From Portunus trituberculatus (Eukaryota; Arthropoda; Malacostraca; Decapoda; Portunidae), in contig NC_059300.1 of assembly GCF_017591435.1 (NCBI RefSeq), positions 22,384,800 through 22,448,799 of the forward strand: 64,000 nt of DNA. The letters are read 5' to 3'. The notes beneath the pieces are model-generated. The model was not told where the DNA came from and did not search any database. It saw only the letters and a program-made list of their open reading frames with translations. Below are positions 54,134 through 64,000 of this stretch, in pieces. The translations under genes were made by a program, and so were the position numbers. How positions within the stretch are numbered: the stretch's first letter is position 1; every line of letters begins with the position of its first letter.

Positions 54134-54192
54134 AGTGATAGTGAATTATTAATGAAATACCATGGTATTTCATTAGTAATTCACTATCACTC
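54133..54192. repeat. 60-bp near-perfect palindrome at the LINE A4 / repeat R junction
   Basis: Arms 54133-54162 and 54163-54192, centred on ACCATGGT. Arms start GAGTGATAGTGAATTA and differ at one position (T against C on the complementary arm). Only the right arm belongs to repeat R as seen in copy 1. Confidence 0.95.
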
Positions 54193-54480
54193 AGTGCCAT
54201 GGAGTCGAGGTTATCCTCATGGCATGAGCGTATATGAATACTAAGATATGATATCCTTTATAATAGGCAATAGAGGAGTGGAAACAAATTTTGTGGTGAA
54301 AGACAACACAAAGGCTAAAAGGGTCACAAGAAGAAGAAGTGACCGAGTCACCGTGAGTCTCCACCTCGTCTGTGGGCAATCTCATCTGCTTTATTTTCTG
54401 GTATTCCATGTAAGATTTCACTTTATACATTACAAAACAATCCTATCTTGGGGCAAGGTTTATAAAAAGCTAATAGAAAA
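54163..54480 (+). repeat. Repeat R, copy 2
   Basis: Near-identical to 48403-48728 from TTAGTAATTCACTATCACTC to AAAAGCTAATAGAAA. Followed after about 150 bases by a pogo-like terminus GTTAAGTGGAGTATTGCTG at 54638, as copy 1 is followed by one at 49090. Confidence 0.85.
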
Positions 54481-54640
54481 AAAATTTTCTTTTAACCCAT
54501 GTGATATGTTGGGGACCAGCCCAGAACGCCCCGTGATTTTCATTATTTCCTATGGGAAAATTTCGTCCGCTTAACGAATTTCTGCTCTACGAACGGCTTT
54601 GACACCACCTATCCTGTTTGTTAAGTGGAGTATTGCTGTA

Positions 54641-55146
54641 CTGTATATTGTAGATTATAAGTTGATCTAGCACATGAATCCACCTCTATAATTTGACCTC
54701 AAAATGTTGCACAGTACTATTGCTAAACCTTGCAGATAAATTGACCCCTCTTAACTATTACTTAGCCTAGTCCAATGTTGCCCTGAGTCCCTAAGTATTG
54801 GGTTGTAAAAAAAGTTTTATCTACAGTAGAATAAATAAAACAATTGAAATAGATTGAAAACACCACCAACTTCAAGCATTTCAAGATAAACAAGTTGTCA
54901 GTTTTTACTTTTTCTCTGTGCTCATCTCTTTCACAAACTTGCTCATTGATACCAGACATTACACAGTGTTCATCAATGTCGGCCAGACTTGTTTACAACT
55001 GCCTACCACAGCAGCACTGCCATCTGTTGTCCATTTCTGGAAGTGTGCGGGGCGTGCATTGTTTTAATTAATTTCTTGGCTGTCTGAACTTGAATTATTA
55101 AATCATTATCTGGACATTGCCTGGATTATCCAAAATCTGGATAAAC
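54641..55146. other. A/T-rich spacer without recognised genes
   Basis: No open frame or repeat that I can identify. Separates the B2-A4-R block from LINE J2. Confidence 0.5.
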
Positions 55147-56011
55147 AAGGTCTTTTTTTTCTTATGCAAGAAGAAAAAGCTGCCAAGGGCAAAAAAAAAA
55201 GTTAGAAAAAAAAAAAAAAACGTTGGAACTGCAGGTTCCCTAAAAGGTTAAAAGAGTCGTCCAAAAGCAAGTGTCAAATGTCTCGACACCTCTCTCTTAA
55301 AAGAAGTTAAGTCGCAGAAAGATAGAAATACAGAAGCAGGTAGGGAGTTCCAGAGTTTACCAGTGAAAGTTATAAATGATTGCGAGTACTGTTTAACTCT
55401 TGTATTAGAGGGTTAGACAGAATAGGGATGAGAGGAAGAAGAAAGTCTTGTGCAGCGAGGCTGCAGGAGGAGGGGAGGCATGCAGTTAGCAAGATCAGTA
55501 GAACAGTTAGCATGAAAATAGTGATAAAAGATAGAAAGAGATGCAACATTTTGGCGGTTAGAATGAGGCTGAACACAGTGTCAGAGGAGGGAAGTTTTTT
55601 TTATTTATTTTTTTTATATACCATGTGGGACAAGAATTTATGGGCTAAATCAGATAGTTTTTGGGGTACCTCTTATCTCAAAGCCCGCCCACTAGGAAAC
55701 CGTTGCCCCAAGTGAGGAAGCCCAACCTACACTTGGACTGTGGATAGGATTTGAACCTGTGCACTTGGAGACCCCTGGGAACCCAAAGTATGCATGGTTC
55801 CACTTGTGATTCTATCCTATATAATAAAGCTGTATGAGTGGAACCTGCCAAACATATGAAAAGTACTCCATACAAGGACGGATAAGGCCCTTGAACAGAG
55901 ATAGCTGGAAAGGCGAGAAAAACTGGCAGAGACACTGCAGAACACCAAACTTTATAGAATCTGTTTTAGCAAGAGATGAGATGTGAAGTTTCCAGTTGAG
56001 ATTATGAGTAA
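55147..56011 (-). mobile_element. LINE J2, 3' part with poly(A), minus strand
   Basis: Minus strand continuation of the LINE at 62204-64000, separated by the BEL/Pao element. The C-terminal reverse transcriptase region (KLHISSLAKTDSIKFGVLQC, RPCMEYFSYVWQVP) lies at about 55990-55830. The A-rich 3' end is at about 55153-55220 (T-runs on +). Interrupted at 55595-55806 by a SINE. Confidence 0.8.
55595..55806 (-). mobile_element. SINE-like insertion with B-box and poly(A)
   Basis: On the minus strand: GCACAGGTTCAAATCCTATC contains a B-box-like GGTTCAAATCC, then about 150 bases of unrelated body ending in an A-rich tail (T-rich on + at 55595-55616). No A box was found, so the head may be truncated. 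Flanked by LINE J2 sequence on both sides. Confidence 0.55.
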
Positions 56012-56016
56012 AGGAC

Positions 56017-56493
56017 TGTGGGATTTTCAGAGTTGTAACCACAAAGGATATAAATACATGAACTCCCTTTATCAAGCTGGGGTTATGTATTTGTTATGTA
56101 AGCACAATACATACAATCTTAGAAATCAAAGTATAACATAAAGCTGATGTCCAACAATATAAATATCTCATTTAAGCAACACAACAAAGAAAATACATGT
56201 ATATTTACATTTAAGGTAGAAATCCATGGGTGTGATACAGCAGCCCAGGTGTTGGGGTGGTAATGGTGGCAGTGGTGTCGGGCTGGACACTGGTAACCTG
56301 GCCCTGTCCACCACCTATCCTCAGCTTCGTTCCCACTCCTGGGCCCCACCGCCACTTCACCTTCGGTTGTTATCATCGACCTACACCAACTAGCCATACA
56401 GCCAGTTAACTTGACAACATTAACCCCCCAATCCCAATTACTCCAACCATCTATGAACATTATTACACCAATCACCTATAAACATATTTAACA
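56017..56493 (-). repeat. 3' LTR of the BEL/Pao element
   Basis: On the + strand begins TGTGGG and ends TTTAACA (TGT...ACA termini). Pairs with 61722-62198. Confidence 0.9.
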
Positions 56494-56545
56494 TCCTCTT
56501 CACCAGAAATCCACTTGTGGATTTTGATAATCATATTATAATACA

Positions 56546-58345
56546 TTACACATATTCCGGCAGGCGGATCTGACGACCTGAGCGGGTGGTTACTGGAGGC
56601 ATAACAGGTGTCAACCTGCACTCCTCTTCCAATAGTAATTCCAATTCCATGTGAGCAGTAGTAATATCGTTCGTTCCTTCATCATCCTTGCTTGTGATAG
56701 CATCATGCACTGCTTCCAGTCGGTACAGTTTGTCTATTGGGCATCGAGTAGTACGGCCACGCAGGTAAATAGCAGTACATGGATGACCAACGTGACCGGG
56801 GATCAGAGAAACTATTTTTGCCATCGGCCACTGACCCCTTGTAGTTTCTCCATGTACCATGACGATGTCTCCAGCTTGTGGTGTTCGAGTAGATCTTCCC
56901 CGGAGTTTGGTGTTCCAAGTCCTCAGAGTTTGTAAATACTCTCCGGACTATCTTTTGGTGAGTTGATCTGAGACTCTTCGCCTGTTACGCCAGGAACGGT
57001 CCAGTGTAGCAGACGGGTCAACATCAGGTGAGACAATTCCTCGTATGGATGTCACTCCAAAGAGGAAATGTGCCCGGGTAAGAACCTCACCCCCATTGTC
57101 CTTGGTTAAGGGGCGAAGGTTTAAATAAAGGGCGAGTTCATAGAAAACGGTGCTCAGCTTGTCGTAGGAGAGATGGCATTGGTGCAGGGTGATTCTAAGC
57201 GACTTCTTGACGCACGCTACCAGTCTCTCCCAGAATCCTCCCCACCACGGCGCAGCTTCGGGGATGTAGTGCCACTGCGTGGATTGAGGTAGCTGTCCAG
57301 ACAGTTTTCTGAAAGATTTGGCATTGTCACTTACAATGATGATAGCGCAAAGAAGCGCCTGAGCGCCAGCTGGAGATCACCTTTACTTTGAGACCTTACC
57401 ACTTCTAGGTGAATAGCACGTGAAGTGGCACATGTAAGCAACAAGCCCCACACCTTCCTTTCTCCTGCATCCACGTAGATGGGTCCGAAGTAGTCCAATC
57501 CAATTCTTGAGAAAGGTCGTGCTGGTTCCATCCGGAAGTCTGGCAGGGAAGTCTCAGGGGAAGAGTACAGTAAGCTGTGATACCGCTTGCACCGTCCACA
57601 AGAACTCACTACTCTCAGAACAGTCTTCCTCCTGATCATATACTCGGTGGATAACAAGAGTGGTGTGTGTGCTTTGGTGAAAACATTGCCGGTGGGCTTC
57701 ATCGACTATAAGGGTTGTGATGTAACTCAGGTCAGGTAGAACTATCAGAGAAGGTTCGTTGGTTCTCAAAGTGGCCCTTATCAGACCGTGTTTATCAAGA
57801 AAAGGTCGAAGTCTTGATAGTGGAGAATGTGGTTGCAAAGATGTTCCATGCCGCAGGGCATCCAGCTCGGTGCAGTAGGAAGCATTTTGTGGCAAGAATA
57901 TCCAGTAGTGAAGTGAGTCCCTTCTTTCCTCTGGAGTTAGTGGGCCAGTCTTGCATGCAGCATCTTGGCAGCGTGCATTATGAGTGAAACGCCTATCCAA
58001 GGAAGACGGTTAATGGCCTGTTTGAGGGTGGAACAGTCGGTTAAGGGAAAAGGTCCAGTAGCACTGTCTTGAGGAGGTGTTGTTGCGATGGCAGTTACCC
58101 TCTTTGAAGTGGTGCTGGATTCGCTTTTCATCTCAACTTCTGCAGCAGCACTTTGTTTCCACACACAGAAGTGTTCACCTGGGGTCTCAACCGTAGACAG
58201 ACCTCTCAGGAACTCAGGGCCCTTCCAGCAGCTTTGGTTGGTTATTAGATTACTGAGCGGAAGACCTCTTGTTCCTAAATCAGCAGGGTTGGTAAGTCCG
58301 TCAACGAAATGCCATTGCTCTGGGCTTGAGAACTGTTCTTCTTGA
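56546..58345 (-). pseudogene. BEL/Pao pol: integrase region, decayed
   Basis: Minus strand. The zinc-binding N-terminal part lies about 57700-57560 (C-x2-C in SCGRCKRYHSLLY). The catalytic core follows: FSRIGLDYFGPIYVD (first Asp, about 57505) and GLLLTCATSRAIHLEVV (about 57440). Further on, in broken frames, a WWGGFWERLV-like block (about 57255) and NLRPLTKDNG (about 57115) precede a C-terminal basic domain ending near 56550 (RTPQAGDIVMVHGETTRG). Many stops. Order and motifs are those of BEL/Pao integrases. Confidence 0.8.
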
Positions 58346-58368
58346 AAAGCTTACGAGTTTTTTCTGAC

Positions 58369-59299
<931 letters not shown>

Positions 59300-60380
59300 T
59301 CCAGCAAAGTACGTCAGTGGAGTCAGTCCAGTACATTATCTTTGGATGTTGAAGGCTCAGGGCTTTGCAGGCAGTTCTCATAAATTTCACACCTATGAAG
59401 GCTACCATAAGCTCAAGTCTTGGGATGCTCAGTGGTTGGGAGAGAGGTGCCAACTTCCCTTTGGCCATCAACAAATTCAACTCCCTTCCATGGACGGCAT
59501 ATATCGCTGTGCAGTAGGCCTTCTGGGATGCATCACAAAAGACATTAAAAACTATATCTGGTCCAGCCAGGATGCCTGCACATTGGGGAAATGCCACCTC
59601 TCGTATGTTATGTGCATCACTCCACCATCGTTCCACCTCAGCCTTAACTGTTGGTGTAAGTTCTGTTGTCCATGATAGGTTTGCAGGATCCCTCCAGGTG
59701 TTTTGGAAGATTACCTTCCCCATGATCATCCAAGGAGTCTGTACACCGAGAGGGTCAAAGGCCTTTGATAACAAGGAGAGGAGTGCCCTCTTTGTGTGGG
59801 GTATAGACTCCTGTTCTGGTATGGATACCGCCAAACAGTCAGTTATCGTATTCCATCCCATGCCAAGTACCATTGAATTGTCAGAAGGTGTACCTGTCTG
59901 GTGCATTTTATGAAGCTCCATGCTGGCAGCAGAGAATATTTCCACTATGCCTTTCATTCTGGCATCTGCTTCCTCAATGGTGGGGAAAGAAAGACATATG
60001 TCGTCCATGTAGATTCCTTGCTCAACTTGGTGGCAGAGCTCTGGTGTTATACTGGTGAAATGATGGAGATGGGTGGTGATGGTGTGGAGCAGCATGAATG
60101 GAGAACAGGTCAGTCCAAACAGGACCCTCTGGAACCTGAGAACTTTGTCATTCCATAGAAACTGGACATGCTGGCGATCTTCTTCTCGTACAAGTATTTG
60201 ATGGAATGCTGCCTTTATATCTCCTTGGCAACCCACTCAGTTGGCACGAAAGTTCAAGATGACTGACAGAAGACAGGATAGAAGATTGAAGCCAGGATCA
60301 AGGTATGAGTTGAGACTTCGGCCTATTCCATCCTTAGCCGATCCATCAAATACCACTCTGAGTTTCTCCTTTCAATATAG
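59300..60380 (-). pseudogene. BEL/Pao pol: reverse transcriptase and RNase H
   Basis: Minus strand. KLRVVFDGSAKDGIGRSLN at about 60365, then GDIKAAFHQILV (first catalytic Asp, about 60222), FGLTCSPFMLLHTI, and the catalytic box GIYMDDICL (about 60005, YMDD). RNase H: FNVFCDASQKAYCTAIYAV (about 59540), PRLELMVAFIGVKFM and YWTDSTDVLCWI (about 59345). Two in-frame TGA codons (about 60374 and 60245) interrupt an otherwise long frame. The TTAA element at 58373-59295 separates it from the integrase part. Confidence 0.85.
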
Positions 60381-61016
60381 GCCTCGGTGGGGCATGAAGA
60401 AAGCTGAACTCTCTTGGTGAACAGGAGAATGCTCGATAACTGAGTTTCGGAAGAGATTCACCAGGTGGTCATCATACTCTAGCAGTTCCTCTGCATTTAG
60501 GCGACTTGTCATACGATCTGTCCTCGTCCTCGCTGCTCTTTGGTTTGTTATTGGCCATTCCTCAGAATTCCATACAAGATTAATTGCATAGCACTTGTTA
60601 GCTTCATTCCACTTTGGTTCTGGGTAATTTCTAGTATGCTTGACTTCTTGATCAGAGATTCTGAGAACATCTAGCTCCCAGAGAGAATCCACTCTATTCC
60701 TGTAGTAGGAGTGACAACAAGGCGAGATTCGTGGTTCTCCAGTGCCTCCATGCAACACATAGCCGAAGATCGTTTCAATAGCCTGAAGCCTTTTTGTGAC
60801 TGGAATTTGGTTCCAGAGAACGATGTCATACATTTGGTCAGTTCCAACCAGAATGTCTACAGGACCTTGACCGAAGTCATCTGCTAGACTTATATTTTCC
60901 AAAACACTGAAAGAGGGAGGCTTTCTAGGCAGCAAGGGAGCACATAGATTTTCACTTTTCCACAAAAGCCACTCCACCGATGGACCACCATTCCAACTCT
61001 GGAGTGTCACCATCAC
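60372..61016 (-). pseudogene. BEL/Pao pol: protease to reverse transcriptase connecting region
   Basis: Open for 214 codons on the minus strand. Contains DILVGTDQMYDIVLWNQI and ETIFGYVLHGGTGEPRI, features of the BEL/Pao region between protease and reverse transcriptase, and WELDVLRISDQEVKHTRN at its end. Continuous in order with the protease upstream and the reverse transcriptase downstream. Confidence 0.8.
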
Positions 61017-61030
61017 TTGTTCATACTTCT

Positions 61031-61678
61031 TTATATTCTCAATCTTCTCCTGAAAACCAACACAGGCAAAGTATCAGAATCTGTCACAGGTAGATTTAAA
61101 TCATTGGCGACAGAAGATTGAATGTAAGAAGAATCGGATCCTCCGTCGATGAGCAACTGCACTAAACGGGTGTGAGGACCAATTACTGCGACCACCAACG
61201 CAGTCGAAGTGTAGCAAAATCCTCTGGTGGTGACACTGTACCGTTGCAGATGTTGTTCATGTGGGGCTTGATTAACAGCATCCTCATTTTCTCTCTTAGT
61301 TGTTGCCCATTTTCTTTCTGGTTCTATTATGCCAGAACGAGGATGATGACTGTTGGAAAGAGGCGGTGGATGGTAAGGGGCAGCAAGTGGGGAAAGCCGC
61401 GATCTCAAGTTGTGAGGATGGAGTGATGAGTGATGAGGCTTGTTGCACAGCAGGCACGTGTTGCTTGTACACAAACGGTGGTTGTGTGGCCCCAAATATT
61501 GAAAACACAACCCTGCCTTCTTCACAACGATCCACTGCTCGTCAACCGACATTCTCTGATACTGATGGCACCTGGATAAGCTGTGTTGGGTGCGGTTGCA
61601 GGCTTGGCAGATCCAATCTCGTTTCTGAGTTGCTGGTTGTTGCTGCTGCAGGTTAAGCAAGCGAGCGAGGCCGGGCAC
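61031..61678 (-). pseudogene. BEL/Pao gag end (zinc knuckles) and protease
   Basis: Minus strand, 215 open codons. Two Cys/His knuckles: CQACNRTQHSLSRC (about 61600) and CLLCNKPHHSSLH (about 61480). The aspartic protease motif LLIDGGSDSSYIQS is at about 61155 (Asp present; DGGS). The frame starts only about 45 bases inside the 5' LTR, so the several-hundred-residue N-terminal gag domain expected for BEL/Pao is missing. The copy therefore could not assemble particles by itself. Confidence 0.8.
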
Positions 61679-61721
61679 ACCTCAGGTAGGACGAGCGTAG
61701 TTCATCCAGTTCGAAGGACTT

Positions 61722-62198
61722 TGTGGGATTTTCAGAGTTGTAACCACAAAGGATATAAATACATGAACTCCCTTTATCAAGCTGGGGTTATGTATTTGTT
61801 CTGTAAGCACAATGCATACAATCTTAGAAATCAAAGTATAACATAAAGCTGATGTCCAACAATATAAATATCCCATTTAAGCAACACAACAGAGAAAATA
61901 CATGTATATTTACATTTAAGGTAGAAATCCATGGGTGTGATACAGCAGCCCAGGTGTTGGGGTGGTAATGGTGGCAGTGGCGTCGGGCTGGACACTGGTA
62001 ACCCGGTCCTGTCCACCACCTATCCTCAGCTCGGTTCCCACTCCTGGGCCCCACCGCCACTTCACCCTCGGTTGTTATCATCGACCTACACCAACTAGCC
62101 ATACAGCCAGTTAACTTGACAACATTAACCCTCCAATCCTAATTACTCCAACCATCTATGAACATTATTACACCAATCACTTATAAACATATTTAATA
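61722..62198 (-). repeat. 5' LTR of the BEL/Pao element
   Basis: Matches 56017-56493 with about 14 differences. I see no convincing tRNA primer-binding site immediately after it. Confidence 0.9.
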
Positions 62199-62203
62199 AG
62201 GAC

Positions 62204-64000
62204 AGACTGAGGATATTCAGTGTGGAAGAGGGAGACAGTTGAGTGTCATTGAAGAAGAGGGGATAGTTGTCTGGAAGGTTGTGTTGAGTTGATAGATGGA
62301 GAAATTGAGTTTTTGAGGCATTGAAAACTACTAGGTTTTTTCTGTCCCAATCAGAAATCTTAAAAAGATCAGAAGTCAATTGTTCTGTGTTGTCCCTGCA
62401 TGATCTGTTGACTTACTGAAAGGCTGGACGTCTCTGAAAGGACATGGAAAGATGTAGGGTGGTATCATCAGCGTAGGAGTGGATAGGGCAAGAAGTTTGG
62501 TTATGAAGGTTATTAATGAATAATAGAAAAAGAGATGGTCATAGGACAGAACCCTGAGAAACACCACTGTTAATAGATTTAGGAGAAGAGGAGTGGCGGT
62601 CTACCACGGCTGCAATAGAACGGTCGGAAAGAAAACTTGAGATAAAGTTGCAGAGAGGATAGAAACTGTAGGAGGGCAGTTTTGAAATCAACGCTTTGTG
62701 CCAGACTCTATCAAAAGCCTTTGGTATGCTTAAGACGACAGCAAAAGTTTCACCGAAATCTCTAAAAAAGGATGACCAAGAATCAGTAAGGAATGCCAGA
62801 ATATCACCAGTAGAGCACCCTTGATAGGAGATAAATAGATAGAAGGTTGTGAAGTGACAGATGTTTAAGAATTTTCCCATTGAGGATAGATTCAAAAACT
62901 TTAAACAAGCAAGAGATTAAAGCTATAGGATTAGAACAGTCACCCTTTTTAGGAATAGGCTGAGTGTGGGCAAACTTTGAGCAAGAAGGAAAGGTAGAAG
63001 TCAATAAACATAATTGAAAGATTTTGGCTAGGCAAGGTGCAAGCACGGAAGTAAAGTTTTGAGAACCATAGGAGGGACCCCATCAGGTCTATAAGCCTTC
63101 CGAGGCTTTAGGCCAGGGAGGGCATGGAAAACATCATTACATAGAACTTTAATTGTAGGTATGAAATAGTCAGAGAGAGGAGGAGAGGGAGGAACAAGCC
63201 CAACATGGTGGAGTTGTTAGCAAAGGTTTGAGAAAAGAGTTCAGCTTTAGAGACAAATGAGATGGCAGTGGTGCCATCAGGATAAAATAAAGGAGGGAAA
63301 GATGAAGAGTTTAAGTTGTTGGAGTTGTTTTAGGCCAGATGCCAGAAGTCATGAGGGGAATTGGAGTTTGAAAGTTTCTGACATTTTCTGTTTATGAAGG
63401 AGCGTTTGACAAGTTGAAGAACAGACTTGGCACGATTCCAAGGAAAAATACAGTGCATGAGATTCAGGAGATGGAAGGCTCAAGTATCAATTGTGGGCAA
63501 CCTCTCTACCATGTATAGCTCGAGAACAGGCTGTGTTAAACCAAGGTTTAGAAGGTTTAGGTTGAGAAAAAGAACAAGGAATGTATGTCTCCATGCCAGA
63601 CACTATCACCTCTGTTATGTGTTCAGCACACAGAGATGGGTCTCTGACATGGAAACAGTAATCATTCCAGGGAAAATCAGCATAATACCTCCTCAGTTCC
63701 CCCCAATTGGCAGAGGTTAAATGCCAGAGGCACCTCCACTTTGGTGGATTCTGAGGAGGAATTGGGGAAATAAGACAAGATACAGAAATGAGATTGTGAT
63801 CGGAGGAGCCCAACGGAGAACATAGGGTAACAGCATAAGTAGAAGGATTAGAGATAAGGAAAAGTTCAAGAATGCTGGGCGTATCTCCAAGACTGTCAGG
63901 AATATGAGTAGGGTGTTACACCACTTGCTCTAGGTCATGGTGGATAGCAGAGTTGAAGGCTAGTTCACTAGGATGGTCAGTGAAGGGAAAGGAAAGCCAA
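62204..64000 (-). mobile_element. LINE J2, 5' part, runs off the window
   Basis: Minus strand. Right of the BEL/Pao element the J family continues: endonuclease end (SSDHNLISVSCLISPI, about 63810), linker (SKPWFNTACSRAIHGREVAH, about 63540), and reverse transcriptase pieces IPKAFDRVWHKALISKLPSY (about 62740), NSGVSQGSVL (degenerate GVPQGS, about 62565) and a YADDTT-like box (about 62480). Frameshifts are common. Joins 55147-56011 across the AGGAC duplication. Confidence 0.85.

Overview
The window is nuclear DNA from an invertebrate animal, most likely a decapod crustacean and probably a brachyuran crab. That assignment is an inference from the TE mix: jockey/CR1/L2-type LINEs with short repeated 3' tails, tRNA-headed SINEs, long (AC)n and (CT)n microsatellites, and a LINE family (here J) that I associate with crabs. 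Almost everything is transposable-element sequence. I see no rRNA, functional tRNA or CRISPR. LINE family letters A-J are local names for this window only.

One host gene is visible on the + strand: a C2H2/C2HC zinc-finger gene with exons at 10288-10410, 10632-12013, 35542-35698 and 35850-36059. The splice phases join exactly into about 623 codons ending at a TGA. The third intron is 23.5 kb and consists almost wholly of nested elements. The first exon was not found.

Layout. 1-5728: a minus-strand LINE (I2) split by a 4.0-kb Tc1 element, which holds Tigger debris and a pogo-like MITE that itself holds a Harbinger fragment. 5731-10061: minus-strand chain of a LINE 3' scrap, (TG)n, near full-length LINE A1 and a SINE fragment. 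10288-12013: host exons. 12245-21903: plus-strand chain SINE, B1, C1, A2 (split by a TTAA-flanked piggyBac-like element), SINE, all joined by (AC)n. 22005-24521: full-length Tigger element. 24623-29720: LINE D1 fused in frame to a piece of LINE E1. 29721-30707: Tigger-type deletion derivative. 30708-35340: jockey-like LINE F with a piggyBac-type insertion. 35542-36059: last host exons. 36938-37533: MITE. 37671-48402: minus-strand chain A3, SINE, I1 (split by J1), H1, G1. 48403-54640: two copies of repeat R around the plus-strand pair B2-A4. 55147-64000: a minus-strand J LINE split by a BEL/Pao LTR element with 477-bp LTRs and an AGGAC target duplication, itself holding a TTAA-flanked element.

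Main observation: LINE families A, B, C, D, G, H and I and the SINEs are nearly always bounded by (AC)n, always with AC on the element's sense strand, and they sit head-to-tail in one orientation within each chain. This looks like orientation-specific insertion into (AC)n microsatellites, with new copies landing in tracts at the ends of earlier ones. Family A also has a 5' UTR complementary to its own 3' end, a T-run at the ORF1/ORF2 overlap, and two sister copies (A3, A4) that share loss of the presumed catalytic glutamate of the endonuclease.
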